Source: an uncultured Alistipes sp.
Lineage (GTDB): Bacteria; Bacteroidota; Bacteroidia; Bacteroidales; Rikenellaceae
Assembly: GCA_910576555.1 (NCBI GenBank)
Contig: CAJTIY010000001.1
Coordinates: 372,001 to 436,000 of the forward strand
Length of the DNA: 64,000 nt
Reading direction: 5' to 3'
Part shown: piece after piece, positions 40,471 through 49,755 of the stretch
Layout of the letters: every line of letters starts with the position of its first letter
Position numbering within the stretch: position 1 is the stretch's first letter
Notes under the pieces: model-generated
The model's database searches: none
What the model saw: the letters and a program-made list of their open reading frames with translations, nothing else
What the model was told of the DNA's origin: nothing
Position numbers and translations under genes: made by a program

Positions 40471-43221
40471 TTAGAAGCGGAAATAGATATTCAGGTAGTA
40501 GGTCGTACCGAACATGTAGAAATACTTCGAATCGAACGGCTGGTAGGAGGTAATGCCCGAATCGGTGTTCTTCGAGAGACGAACCTGCTCGTAACCGCCG
40601 GTCTTGATGTCCTGATCGTTCAGGATATTCTTGACCTCGAGGCTGAAGCCGAGCGTGTAGGCGCGACGGATATACCAGTTCTTACCGATGCTCGCATTGA
40701 GCGTGTAGGCCGAGTCGAACTTCTCCTGATGACGGATGTTGCGGATTTCAGCATCGGTCATACCGGCCGTCAGTACGCGGTCGGTGCGGTAGATCGGGCT
40801 CATCGAGAGGTACATGTTGTTGTAGTAGTTGAAGTCCACCGACGCGAATATGTTGCGCGGGCCGCGGTACGACAGACCGACGTTCACGGCCGTCTGCGGG
40901 GTCGACTCCACGCGGAAATTCTTCCAGTAGACACGGCCCTGCGACACGACTTCGCCGCTGTTGTCCTGCATCTGCGTATAGAACGGATTCGAGTTGTAGG
41001 TGTACTGACCCCAGCTTACGGCACCGTTGAGCGCGAGGCCGTGGTAGATCGGAATCGACACGGCCGCTTCGAGACCGAAGTAGCGTTTGTCGATGCCGCT
41101 CATCGCGAAGTTGGTGAAGGTCTTGTCCACGTCGTCGTAATAGGAGAGCACCTTCGTCTGGTCGGTAATCTCGGTATAGTAGCCGGCGATGCGGGCCTTC
41201 AGATCGCCCAGACGCAGGTTGTACGAAGCGTCCACGCCGAAGACCTTCTCGGTGTCCACGCCCGGCGTCGCCGAATTACGCGTACGGGGCGAGAGAAACG
41301 CCGCGGCGAACTGAGGCGCCTGCTGCATGTAGAGCACGTTAGCCTCGAGCGCATGCGCCGCATTGAACTTGTAGGAGAAATTGCCCTTCGCCCGGTAGGT
41401 CCAGTAGTTCTGCTTCTTCGAATCGCCCTTCGAGTTATTCGGGAAGAGACCCTTCTGCCACAGACCCTCGCGCCAGAAGGTCGTATGACCGCCCTCGAGA
41501 CCCAGCGTCATGGCGAAACCGCCCACGGCGACATTGTACTGCAACCACGCTTTGGCGGCGATCAGGTGGGCGTAGTAGTCGTAGCTGTACTTGTCGCCCA
41601 CTTTGGCGGCACGGGCATGACCGTGCTTGTAGTAGTAGTCGAGATCGTTCTGGTAGGCCAGCACATCCGAACCGAAATCGCGCTCGGCGAACTTGTCGAC
41701 GTCGACCCAGTAGTCGCCGCCCAGCAGGTCCTTGATCTGCGAGTAGTACTCGGTGCGGTTACGACGCACGTTCGCACCGCCGAAGAGCTTCGAGTTATTG
41801 CGGAAGATGTGCGAGAACTGCGCGCTGAAGTTCCAGTCGAGCTGGTCGGTGTGGCGCTCCTCGACGATCGAGTTGGAGCGGTGTCCCGGACCGTAGGTCG
41901 GATCCTCGTAGCCGTTGTAGTTCTCGTTGTAGAGACCGTCCCAGTCGACGTGGCGGATGTTGTCCGTGTTGGCCAGCCAGTACTCCTGCAACCATGCGGC
42001 CTGATAGTAGTTCTTCTTCGAAAGGTAGTAGCTCGGCAGATTGCGGTAGTAGTCCGGACGCGGATCGCGGCCCGAGTACCACGTCAGTGCCGAATAACCG
42101 TTCTTACCGAAGCGCAGCGACGTAGCCACGTCGAGACGCGTGCGGTCCGAGATGTCGAACTTGTAGTTGAGCATCGCGATCGGCTCGTGGTAGTTGCGCA
42201 CGCGGGTGTTGCGGCGCTTGCCGTCCTGCCAGCCCCAGTTGGGGTTGTAGTAGTTGTTGCCCACCAGATCGTAGGCCTCCTGCGTCGAAGCCTGCTGCGC
42301 ACCGCGCTCGGTCGGAGCGCCGAGCAGCGTCAGCGACAGACGGTGGCGCGTGCCGAACATCTTCTCCACGGCGGCGAAATAACCGTAGGCGTTGTAGTAG
42401 ACGCCGTGCACGTAGGAGTTGCCGCCCTGACGGGTCGAGAACGAGAAGGCGTAGGACCAGCCGTTGTCCTGATAGCCCGAAGCATAGGTCACCATCGCGC
42501 GGAAGCGGTACATCGAGTTACCGTTGACCAAGCTGGCACGCAGGCCCTTGCGCATCTGCGAAGGCGAGGTGTTGATGTTGGTCGTACCGCCGATGCCGCC
42601 CAAGCCCATGTCGCCCGAGCGGAGGCCCGACGTGGTCTCCTGATTGCGCGTGGCGTCGTTCAGACCGCTCCACAACGACCACGGCGTATAGCCCGTGAGG
42701 GCGTCGTTGAGCCGGATGCCGTTCATGTAGACGTCCTGATACTGCGAATCGTAACCGCGGACGTTGAAACGCATCTCGCTGAACTTGTACGACGCGATGT
42801 TGTTGAAGACATCCTTCGAGGCGGAGAGCGACGTGGGCAGCGCCTGCGCGTCGTCCATCGTCTCGGTGTCGAACTCCGCGAAGACGGCGTCGTCGATCAT
42901 CTGCCGACCCACGGCCGGAACGAGGATCACCGTATTGATGTCGCGCACGATCTGCCCCACGCGGACCGCGATCGTCTGCGGCTCGAACTCCGCAGCCTCA
43001 AACGAAAGCGTATACTCGCCGCTCGGGACCCGATCGAAGAGGAAGTCGCCCTGCTCGTCGGACAGCGCGGTCGCATTGCCGGGCGTCATCGTGATCTTCA
43101 CGCCGCCGAGCGCCGTACGTCCCGCACGCGACACGACGCGTCCCTTGACGCCGCCGTCCTGCGCAAAGGCGGCCAGCGACGCCAGCGAGAGCACCAGAAC
43201 CAGTAAACTTTTGATTTTCAT
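40471..43221 (-). CDS. TonB-dependent transporter with CarboxypepD-like regulatory domain
   Basis: This 916-residue outer membrane transporter has a signal peptide to about residue 20. A CarboxypepD-like beta-sandwich (about 24-105: GGVKGRVVSRAGRTALGGVKI) and a plug (about 110-240: NVRGYDSQYQDVYMNGIRLND, LGGIGGTTNINT) follow. A 22-strand barrel ends in YYLNIYFRF. It imports a ligand with TonB energy. Its neighbours are two nucleases and two lipoproteins, so nucleic-acid fragments or nucleotides are the likely cargo. A relative lacking the first domain lies at 6474-8903. Confidence 0.93.
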   Translation of the reverse strand: MKIKSLLVLVLSLASLAAFAQDGGVKGRVVSRAGRTALGGVKITMTPGNATALSDEQGDFLFDRVPSGEYTLSFEAAEFEPQTIAVRVGQIVRDINTVILVPAVGRQMIDDAVFAEFDTETMDDAQALPTSLSASKDVFNNIASYKFSEMRFNVRGYDSQYQDVYMNGIRLNDALTGYTPWSLWSGLNDATRNQETTSGLRSGDMGLGGIGGTTNINTSPSQMRKGLRASLVNGNSMYRFRAMVTYASGYQDNGWSYAFSFSTRQGGNSYVHGVYYNAYGYFAAVEKMFGTRHRLSLTLLGAPTERGAQQASTQEAYDLVGNNYYNPNWGWQDGKRRNTRVRNYHEPIAMLNYKFDISDRTRLDVATSLRFGKNGYSALTWYSGRDPRPDYYRNLPSYYLSKKNYYQAAWLQEYWLANTDNIRHVDWDGLYNENYNGYEDPTYGPGHRSNSIVEERHTDQLDWNFSAQFSHIFRNNSKLFGGANVRRNRTEYYSQIKDLLGGDYWVDVDKFAERDFGSDVLAYQNDLDYYYKHGHARAAKVGDKYSYDYYAHLIAAKAWLQYNVAVGGFAMTLGLEGGHTTFWREGLWQKGLFPNNSKGDSKKQNYWTYRAKGNFSYKFNAAHALEANVLYMQQAPQFAAAFLSPRTRNSATPGVDTEKVFGVDASYNLRLGDLKARIAGYYTEITDQTKVLSYYDDVDKTFTNFAMSGIDKRYFGLEAAVSIPIYHGLALNGAVSWGQYTYNSNPFYTQMQDNSGEVVSQGRVYWKNFRVESTPQTAVNVGLSYRGPRNIFASVDFNYYNNMYLSMSPIYRTDRVLTAGMTDAEIRNIRHQEKFDSAYTLNASIGKNWYIRRAYTLGFSLEVKNILNDQDIKTGGYEQVRLSKNTDSGITSYQPFDSKYFYMFGTTYYLNIYFRF

Positions 43222-43236
43222 ACGTATTTTTCGATT

Positions 43237-44271
43237 TTATTTGGCGAAATAGATGAACACGGGGAAGTGGTCGCTATACCCGCCCTGAAAATTGTTGCCG
43301 ACGAACGTGCGCAGCGGATAGCCCTTGAACGAACCCTCCTTCTGCACCATGTAGTGGCGTTTGAAGATGTTGCCGTAGAACTTCGAGCCCTCGCTGCGCT
43401 GCAGCTTGAGCGCCCCCTCCGAACCCGTGGCGAGGTTCTCCGTGACCACGATGTTGTCGAAGAGGTTCCACGCGTCGCCATAGGCCAGCGTGCCGAGTCC
43501 CGCGCGGAACACGGCGGCGAAGGGGTTGAAGAAGTCGCCCGGTTCGAGCTCCTTCATCTTCGCTTTGGCTCCCAGCCCCTCGGCGAGGCTACGGTCGGTC
43601 GGATCGTCGTTGAAGTCGCCCATCGCCACGACCTTCGTCGCGGGGTCGGCCTTGAGCACCGAGTCGGCGATGCGACGCATCTGCTCGCCCACGGCGATGC
43701 GCTTGAACTCCGAGGCGTCCTTGCCGCCCAGACGCGACGGCCAGTGGGCCACCATGAAGAAGAACGGCTCGTTCTCGATCTTGCCCCACATCGTCAGGAT
43801 GTCGCGCGTCTTGAAGTTGGGCAAATCCGGGATTTCGGTCTTGACCGCACGGCTGCCCTCCAGTTCGAACACCGCAGGCCGATAGAGGAAGGCCACATCG
43901 ACGCCGCGCGCCTCGGGCGAGTCGTAGTGCACGATCCGGTAATCGGCCGGAGCGAGCTTCGGCGTCGCCACGATATCCTCGAGCACCGAGCGGGTCTCGA
44001 CCTCCGAAACGCCGATCACGGCCGGATAGTTCCGGTCGAAGGCCGCAAGGTCGAACAACACGCGTTCGATGTTCGCCAGTTTCTTGTTGTATTTCGCCGA
44101 ATTCCATTGCTTGGGCCCTTCGGGCGTGAACTCGTCGTCGCGCACCTCGGGGTCGTTGATCGTGTCGAAGAAGTTCTCCAAGTTGTAGAACATCACCTTG
44201 TAGGGCTTCTGCGCGAAGCACACTACGATGAACGACGCCATCAACAGCGTAAAGATCAGTCTTTTTTTCAT
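43237..44271 (-). CDS. Secreted endonuclease/exonuclease/phosphatase family enzyme
   Basis: This 344-residue protein has a signal peptide (MKKRLIFTLLMASFIVVCFAQ). The DNase I-like fold shows its motifs in order: MFYNLENFFD, GVSEVETRSVLEDI (metal Glu), AHWPSRLGG (catalytic His), GDFNDDPTD (metal Asp/Asn) and SDHFPV (Asp-His). It hydrolyses phosphodiesters; DNA or RNA is the likely substrate. It lies 15 nt before the transporter gene and 11 nt after the endonuclease gene. Confidence 0.93.
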   Translation of the reverse strand: MKKRLIFTLLMASFIVVCFAQKPYKVMFYNLENFFDTINDPEVRDDEFTPEGPKQWNSAKYNKKLANIERVLFDLAAFDRNYPAVIGVSEVETRSVLEDIVATPKLAPADYRIVHYDSPEARGVDVAFLYRPAVFELEGSRAVKTEIPDLPNFKTRDILTMWGKIENEPFFFMVAHWPSRLGGKDASEFKRIAVGEQMRRIADSVLKADPATKVVAMGDFNDDPTDRSLAEGLGAKAKMKELEPGDFFNPFAAVFRAGLGTLAYGDAWNLFDNIVVTENLATGSEGALKLQRSEGSKFYGNIFKRHYMVQKEGSFKGYPLRTFVGNNFQGGYSDHFPVFIYFAK

Positions 44272-44282
44272 CGGTCAGCGTA

Positions 44283-45518
44283 TTAGTTCAGGCCCCACTT
44301 CTCGGGAGCGTACTGATTTTTCACGGATGCGGCCAGATCGTCGCCCAACGCGGGGAAGAACGTGAAGCGGCCGCCCAGTTTCTTCTCGACATCGGCCACG
44401 CTCATCTTCCACGTGCTGTACGCACCCGTCGAGGAGCTGTTCGCCACCCAGAAACCGATCGACATGAGCTGATCGGCCCGGTAGTCGCTCATCTTGTCGC
44501 CGCTCGTGCGCATACGGCCCGAGGTCGTACGCAGCAGCACCTTGAAGTAGTGCGACGGAATGGGAATCTTCTTGCCGTCCTTGTCGGTAGTCGTCCGATT
44601 GGTATCGATCCACGCGGCACCCGTCACGATATAGAGCGTATCGGCGCACTTCCAGTTGCGGACGAACCCTTCGAGTTTCGCCCACTGCTGCTGGTTGAGC
44701 GTCGACTGCTGCGGCGTGGCATTGGTGCAATAGAACGTCTGCAACTGCATCTCGCGATTGCCGTTGCGATCGGCATTGGGAATCTGATGACCGCGGTCGT
44801 ACGCACCGTTGTAGCTGCCGCGCGCCAGATTGGGCTGGTAGCTCGCGTCGACCAGATAGTCGTAACTCCACGGATCGGGCTGCGGACGCGGGATTGAGCC
44901 CGTGTAGCCCGAGCTGGCGAGGGGATAGGCCACCCACCAAGCACCCGCCTTCGTCTTGTCGAAACAGTACGAATAGTTGCGGGCCTGCGCACCGTACATC
45001 TCGGCGAAGTGCGCCGCATAGATGTAGTTGCCGTTCCCCACCATCGCGGGCAACTCCGGCCAGACGCCGAACGCGGGTTCGCTGCCGGTGCCCTCCGACG
45101 AGGAGGAGCGCTGCTCGAGCGTGAATACGAGGTCGGCCTCGCCGTCGAAGCGGAACTTCAGCGTCGCGGAACGCGCCTCGGTCTCGGGATTGGTCGAGTA
45201 GTAGACGTAAAGCACGTTCAGCGTCTCCTGCACCGTGCCCTGCGCTTGCATCGCACCATCGAGGAACGAACACCACCGGTCATCGGTCGCGATCTCGGCC
45301 GAGTAGGTCCGGCCGGCGACGCCCTCGATGATGATCGCCGCGGAACCCTCCGCGGAACCGACCGTCAGCGACGTCGACCCCGAATTCTTCCAGTAGGCCT
45401 CGTTGCGCACCGGGCCGTCGTCGCCCCCGTCGTCGCCGCAGGCTCCGAAAACCGCCGACACGACGAAAGCGACGAGCGCCTTGCCCAAGAACGGCAAATA
45501 GTTACGAAAAGCAGTCAT
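44283..45518 (-). CDS. DNA/RNA non-specific endonuclease lipoprotein (NUC1 superfamily)
   Basis: This 411-residue lipoprotein has a lipobox FGAC (Cys27). A BACON-like beta domain (about 38-136) and a His-Me finger nuclease core (about 145-405) follow. The hallmark is DRGH at 241-244 in YDRGHQIPNADR, with the metal Asn in CTNATPQQSTLNQ. It should cut single- or double-stranded DNA and RNA at the cell surface. Start MTAFRNYL at 45518 is chosen because the alternative ATG at 45533 would leave only 10 nt after the 45543-45580 hairpin. Confidence 0.93.
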   Translation of the reverse strand: MTAFRNYLPFLGKALVAFVVSAVFGACGDDGGDDGPVRNEAYWKNSGSTSLTVGSAEGSAAIIIEGVAGRTYSAEIATDDRWCSFLDGAMQAQGTVQETLNVLYVYYSTNPETEARSATLKFRFDGEADLVFTLEQRSSSSEGTGSEPAFGVWPELPAMVGNGNYIYAAHFAEMYGAQARNYSYCFDKTKAGAWWVAYPLASSGYTGSIPRPQPDPWSYDYLVDASYQPNLARGSYNGAYDRGHQIPNADRNGNREMQLQTFYCTNATPQQSTLNQQQWAKLEGFVRNWKCADTLYIVTGAAWIDTNRTTTDKDGKKIPIPSHYFKVLLRTTSGRMRTSGDKMSDYRADQLMSIGFWVANSSSTGAYSTWKMSVADVEKKLGGRFTFFPALGDDLAASVKNQYAPEKWGLN

Positions 45519-45542
45519 CCGAATAAATGGCATTTACGAAAA

Positions 45543-45580
45543 TGCCGTTTCCCCGCAGCGGAATCTGCAGGGAAACGGCA
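45543..45580 (-). terminator. Hairpin between surface lipoprotein and endonuclease genes
   Basis: An 11-bp perfect stem (45580-45570 with 45553-45543) directly follows the lipoprotein stop. There is no U tract, so partial termination or a 3' stabilising hairpin is as likely as full termination. Confidence 0.65.
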
Positions 45581-45585
45581 ATACA

Positions 45586-48500
45586 TTATTCATAGATCAG
45601 TTCGATCGCAGCGATCTGTGCGTTCTTGTCGGAATCGGCGATGATCCGATAGGCCGCACCGGCCTGCGTACCCCCCAGCGTGAACTCGTAGGTAGTCTTG
45701 GTCGTAGAGGTATTCTTCGACGGCGCGATCTGCGCTCCGTCGACATCGACGATCTTCAAAGCCGCCTTCGCGGAGATCGTACCGCTGGACGGCGTGGTGA
45801 CTTTGATCGTCTTCAGCGTACGACCCGCCACGGCAGGAGTCTGCACGTAACCGCGGGTGGCGATCGCCGAGACACCGGCCCCATACACCATGATATAATC
45901 GCTCGTGGTCTGCTGCTTGATGTTGAAGACGCTCCACTCGTACCCGTCGATCGTGCGCGTCATCACCTCGGTCTTGTTCTGGGTCGTCGGGAATTTGGTG
46001 ATCGACTCCTTCATGTCTACCTTGATCGTCAGACCTTCGCTGCCACCTCCGGTATTCGCCGTCTTGTGGGTCAGCGTCACGGTCTTGCTGTTGCCGCCAG
46101 CGACGCTCACCGTCAGCGTTTCGACGATGTCCTTGTCGGTATCGTTGGCTGCCAGCGGAGCGACTGCGATCTCCCCCCCCCACATTTGGGCGGCGAAATG
46201 GGCCGGCGTCGAAAGCGTGAACTGCGCACCGTCGAGATTCGTTCCGGCAATGATAATCGTCTTGCCATCGGTCGCCGTCGGCTCCCAAACGAGCGCATCG
46301 GGCGTCAGCGACGAGATTTCGGGAGCGGTCGTCGATCCGTTATCCTCGAAGGCCTTCACGTCGTCCCAGTTGCGCGGAACGAGCTGCGCCGCATTGCGGT
46401 TCACGGCGGCAAGACCCGAAATCGAGGCCGTCATTGCAGCGAACTTCTTGTCGACGAACGCCGCGGCACCCTTCTTCACGTATACCGCGAACGACGTACC
46501 GCCTGCGGTGAGCGTATGGTTGCCGGCTGCTGCTGCCGTAGCCCAGACACCGGCTGCCGAGGTGGTCGCATCGGCGATCGTCACGGCCATACCCTGATAC
46601 TCGGCGAGCTTGTCGACCGTGATGGTCACCGGATTCACCGTCGCGGTACCCACCTTCTCGACCTTGCACCACGTAGCGGTCGCGTCGCCCGTGATCTCAT
46701 ACATGCCGTTGTAGTTCTGCAGTTTGGCCAGACCCTTGTAGAGCGTGATCTTTACCTTGTCGCCTTTGGTCACACCGAGCGTCGAAGGAGCCACCGCGTT
46801 GCCGTAGAGCGTCACGCCGTTCTTGGCGGTCGTTGCGTTCTCGGTAGCGACGATCAGGTTGTTGAAGGTGAAGTTGCCGCCGGCGACGTCGTTCATCACG
46901 ACGGCCTCGAACTCGTAATCGTTATCGGGGTCGAGCACCGTGGCCGTCGAGGTCATCTTGGCGATCATCTCGGGAATCGTGATGGTCTTCACCGTGCTGC
47001 CGCCGGCAGCCTCCGTGACGAAGGTCTTCGGATCGCCGTAAACGTCACCCGAAGCGGTCGTCGCATAGGCACGGTAGGCATACTGCGTCTCGGCAGTCAG
47101 CCCCTCGACGGCGACCGTCCACGTTGCAGCCACCGAAGCGGCTTTCGCCTTCACCGACTTCGACCAGTCGAGCTGCGAAACCGTACCGGTAGCGAACTCG
47201 ATGTACTGCACGCCGACCTCCGTAGCCGTGAGGTTGGCGGAGGAACCGCCCAGCACGACCGACGTCGCTGCGAGCGACGCATAGTCGGCCGTCGTTACGG
47301 CGGGCTCGGTCGTCGAGCCGCCCTCGAGATCGACGCTCTGGCCGCCCGTGGTGCTCGGAGCGAGCTTGATGTCGTCGAGACGGATCACCGAGAACTCCGA
47401 AGCGGCGAAACGGATATAAAGCGCCGAAACACCCTTCGTCAGCGTGAAGTCAGCCGTGGCGAACACCCAGTAGGGATCGCGCTGGTCGCCATCGTTGACC
47501 TTGTAGGTGATCTGCTTCCAGTTCGTGCCGTCGGCGCTCAACGATACCGTGAAGACATCGGTCTTGAACGCATTGTCGTACTGACCGCTATCGTTGCGCG
47601 AGGAGCGGCTGGCGCCGAACGTCAGCTGCATATCGGTCTGCGAAGCGGGAACCGCGATATTGTTGATCATGAACACCGGATTCTGCGTGCCGAAGAATAC
47701 GACATTGGGACCCGAAGCGCCCTCGTAAGCACCGGCGCTGCTCTTGCCCGACTTGCGGATATCGACGTTGCCCTCCTTCGAGTAGGTCACGTTCGCAACG
47801 CCCGTACCCGTAGCGCCCCAAGAGTAGTCGGCGATCGGCGTATTGGCCGAAACGGCCGAAGTACCTACGGGGTTGTAGTAATATACGTCGTCCGACGGCT
47901 CCGGACCGGGCTCCGAACCGCCCTCGAGGTCGATCTCGACGCCGCCCGTCTCGCTTTCGGAGAGGGTCGCATCGTCCAGACGCAGCGCCTTGCCCGAGAA
48001 ACGGATGTAGAGGTTCGAAACGGCCTTCTTCAGCGTGAAGTCCACTTTGGCGATGGACCACACATTCTCGGCACCCTCGCCCTGCGCTTCGCATACGATC
48101 TTGCTGTTGTCGATCGCCGTCCACGTATTGCCGTCGGCACTCAACTCGAACTTCAGGTTGGCCGATGCGGGATCGTAGGTCACTTTGCCGGAAGCATCGC
48201 CGCCCAGCACGCCCACGGAGAGCTGCAGCTTGGTCTGCGTCGACTGGAGCACCAGCTTCGAGACGGTCAGCGTGCCGCCGCCTGCGGCGAACCACACGTG
48301 GCCCGCACCCGAGAAGGGAGGCACCGGAGCCGAGTTGTAGGAGTTCGTACGCACCGAAGCGCTGCTGCCGGCATAGGTCGTCGTTCCCTCGACATAGGCC
48401 GCACCGCTTTTGCTGTAGTCGGTATACTGGTCGATATAGCCCCAGTTCTCCTTACCGTCGACCGTCACCTTTTCGCCCTTGCCGAAGTTCTCGTAGAAGA

Positions 48501-49494
48501 GCGCATCCACGTCGGGACCGGGTCCCGGATCGGGATCGACGCCGCCGTTCGCCAGATCGATCTCCTGACCGCCGTTGCCCGTCACGAGCATGATGTCGTC
48601 GAGACGATAGGCCGAAGCCTTCTCGGCCGTGAAGCGGATGTAGAGGAATTCCGAAGCCTGCTTGAGCGAGAAGTTCGCCGCAGCGCTCACCCAGTAGGGA
48701 TATTCGGCGTCGCCGGTGTCGGTCGTGTATTCGATCTCGGTCCACTTCTGACCGTCGCCGCTCAAGGCCACCTTGAAGGTCGACTTGTCGAACGCGTTGT
48801 CGAACTCGCTGCTTCCTTCGGGCTTGAAGGAGGACTGTGCGAGGAATGTCAGTTTGAGGTCGGTCTGCTCGGGCGTCAGCTTGATCTTGTTGACCGAGAA
48901 CCAAGCGGGCAACTTACCGAAGAAGAGCACGTTGGGACCCGAGCCGTTGTTGGCGATACCCGACTTGCGGACCGAAACGGTCTGGCCGCTGTAGGTCACC
49001 TCGCCAGCACCCGTACCCGTCGTATCCCACGACGTATACTGGTCGACGAAGGGGTTGGTCGAAACGTCGCCCGTACCCATCGTCTCCTTGAAGATCACCT
49101 CCTCGGGCTTCACCTCGCCGACGTTCACCACGACGGTCTGGCTCTTGAGCGGGCCCATCGCATTGGCGATCGTGAAGGTCACCTTGCCCGAACGGTTGCC
49201 TGCCGGAACGCTCACGGCCACCTTCGTCGTGCCGTTGCCCGACTCGGGAGCCAGCGTCAGCCACGCACCCGTCTCGGTATCCATCGAAGCGGCCCACGGA
49301 CGATTGGTCCGCACCTCGAACCAGTCGCGGCCGTCCACGGCCACGCCATCGGCGTCGAAGTTCAGGATCGCCGGAGTAACTTCCAGATAGGGAGCCTCCG
49401 TGTCTTCGTTATCGTCGACGCACGCGGTGAACGCCGTAGCGGCCATCGCGATGAGTGCGCAGAACGACAACTTTAAAAAGTTCCAGTTTTTCAT
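45586..49494 (-). CDS. Large multidomain surface lipoprotein (BACON, triplicated module, FN3-like, OB-like)
   Basis: This 1302-residue lipoprotein has Cys25 in AFTAC. A BACON domain (about 35-125) is followed by three homologous modules at about 132-313, 330-527 and 537-727. Each has a YTYSG/VRKSG-type strand, GPNVLFFG and LYIRF...RLDD, with Pro/Gly/Asp-rich linkers (DPDPGPGPD). Then come a FN3-like domain (about 733-828), an OB/DUF5689-like region (about 836-1050, ending in AAQLVPRNWDDVKAF), an Ig-like segment and a beta-rich C-terminus. Met at 49494 is used instead of 49539 because it starts the lipoprotein signal. It is the first gene of the operon and I infer it captures the substrate. 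Confidence 0.85.
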   Translation of the reverse strand: MKNWNFLKLSFCALIAMAATAFTACVDDNEDTEAPYLEVTPAILNFDADGVAVDGRDWFEVRTNRPWAASMDTETGAWLTLAPESGNGTTKVAVSVPAGNRSGKVTFTIANAMGPLKSQTVVVNVGEVKPEEVIFKETMGTGDVSTNPFVDQYTSWDTTGTGAGEVTYSGQTVSVRKSGIANNGSGPNVLFFGKLPAWFSVNKIKLTPEQTDLKLTFLAQSSFKPEGSSEFDNAFDKSTFKVALSGDGQKWTEIEYTTDTGDAEYPYWVSAAANFSLKQASEFLYIRFTAEKASAYRLDDIMLVTGNGGQEIDLANGGVDPDPGPGPDVDALFYENFGKGEKVTVDGKENWGYIDQYTDYSKSGAAYVEGTTTYAGSSASVRTNSYNSAPVPPFSGAGHVWFAAGGGTLTVSKLVLQSTQTKLQLSVGVLGGDASGKVTYDPASANLKFELSADGNTWTAIDNSKIVCEAQGEGAENVWSIAKVDFTLKKAVSNLYIRFSGKALRLDDATLSESETGGVEIDLEGGSEPGPEPSDDVYYYNPVGTSAVSANTPIADYSWGATGTGVANVTYSKEGNVDIRKSGKSSAGAYEGASGPNVVFFGTQNPVFMINNIAVPASQTDMQLTFGASRSSRNDSGQYDNAFKTDVFTVSLSADGTNWKQITYKVNDGDQRDPYWVFATADFTLTKGVSALYIRFAASEFSVIRLDDIKLAPSTTGGQSVDLEGGSTTEPAVTTADYASLAATSVVLGGSSANLTATEVGVQYIEFATGTVSQLDWSKSVKAKAASVAATWTVAVEGLTAETQYAYRAYATTASGDVYGDPKTFVTEAAGGSTVKTITIPEMIAKMTSTATVLDPDNDYEFEAVVMNDVAGGNFTFNNLIVATENATTAKNGVTLYGNAVAPSTLGVTKGDKVKITLYKGLAKLQNYNGMYEITGDATATWCKVEKVGTATVNPVTITVDKLAEYQGMAVTIADATTSAAGVWATAAAAGNHTLTAGGTSFAVYVKKGAAAFVDKKFAAMTASISGLAAVNRNAAQLVPRNWDDVKAFEDNGSTTAPEISSLTPDALVWEPTATDGKTIIIAGTNLDGAQFTLSTPAHFAAQMWGGEIAVAPLAANDTDKDIVETLTVSVAGGNSKTVTLTHKTANTGGGSEGLTIKVDMKESITKFPTTQNKTEVMTRTIDGYEWSVFNIKQQTTSDYIMVYGAGVSAIATRGYVQTPAVAGRTLKTIKVTTPSSGTISAKAALKIVDVDGAQIAPSKNTSTTKTTYEFTLGGTQAGAAYRIIADSDKNAQIAAIELIYE

Positions 49495-49686
49495 AAGCAC
49501 TTGTTTAAAATTAGAGATTTTTGCGATTATATTTTTCAATTAACTTAATATCATACGCCGTAAGGGGATATTACGCCTCAAATTTAACGTAATCTTCCGG
49601 AATAAAAAAGAGTATACCGGCTTTTTCTACGAAGAATCGGCCGGTAGAGGTGACAAAAAAGAGCGCATCGATCGGCTCCGGGCATG

Positions 49687-49716
49687 AAAAAGGGATACGC
49701 GGAAAAGTGTATCCCC
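49687..49716 (-). terminator. Terminator after the DUF4293 gene
   Basis: On the minus strand a 7-bp stem (49715-49709 with 49698-49692) is followed by five T. The 49495-49755 gap otherwise carries AT-rich upstream DNA of the lipoprotein operon, with no perfect TAnnTTTG box. Confidence 0.75.
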
Positions 49717-49755
49717 ATTGCATATAGCTCGTTAATCGAACCCGACGGGTTCGGA

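Noticed and set aside
38472..40553. Large plus-strand open frame across the repeat array and the DUF5689 gene
   Set aside because: No start signal, no domain, a strong terminator just before it, and it is antisense to a clear gene. Its repeats are the DNA repeats read in one frame.
40471..43221. A SusC/SusD polysaccharide utilisation locus
   Set aside because: No SusD homologue, glycoside hydrolase, sulfatase or sensor gene is present; the enzymes are nucleases.
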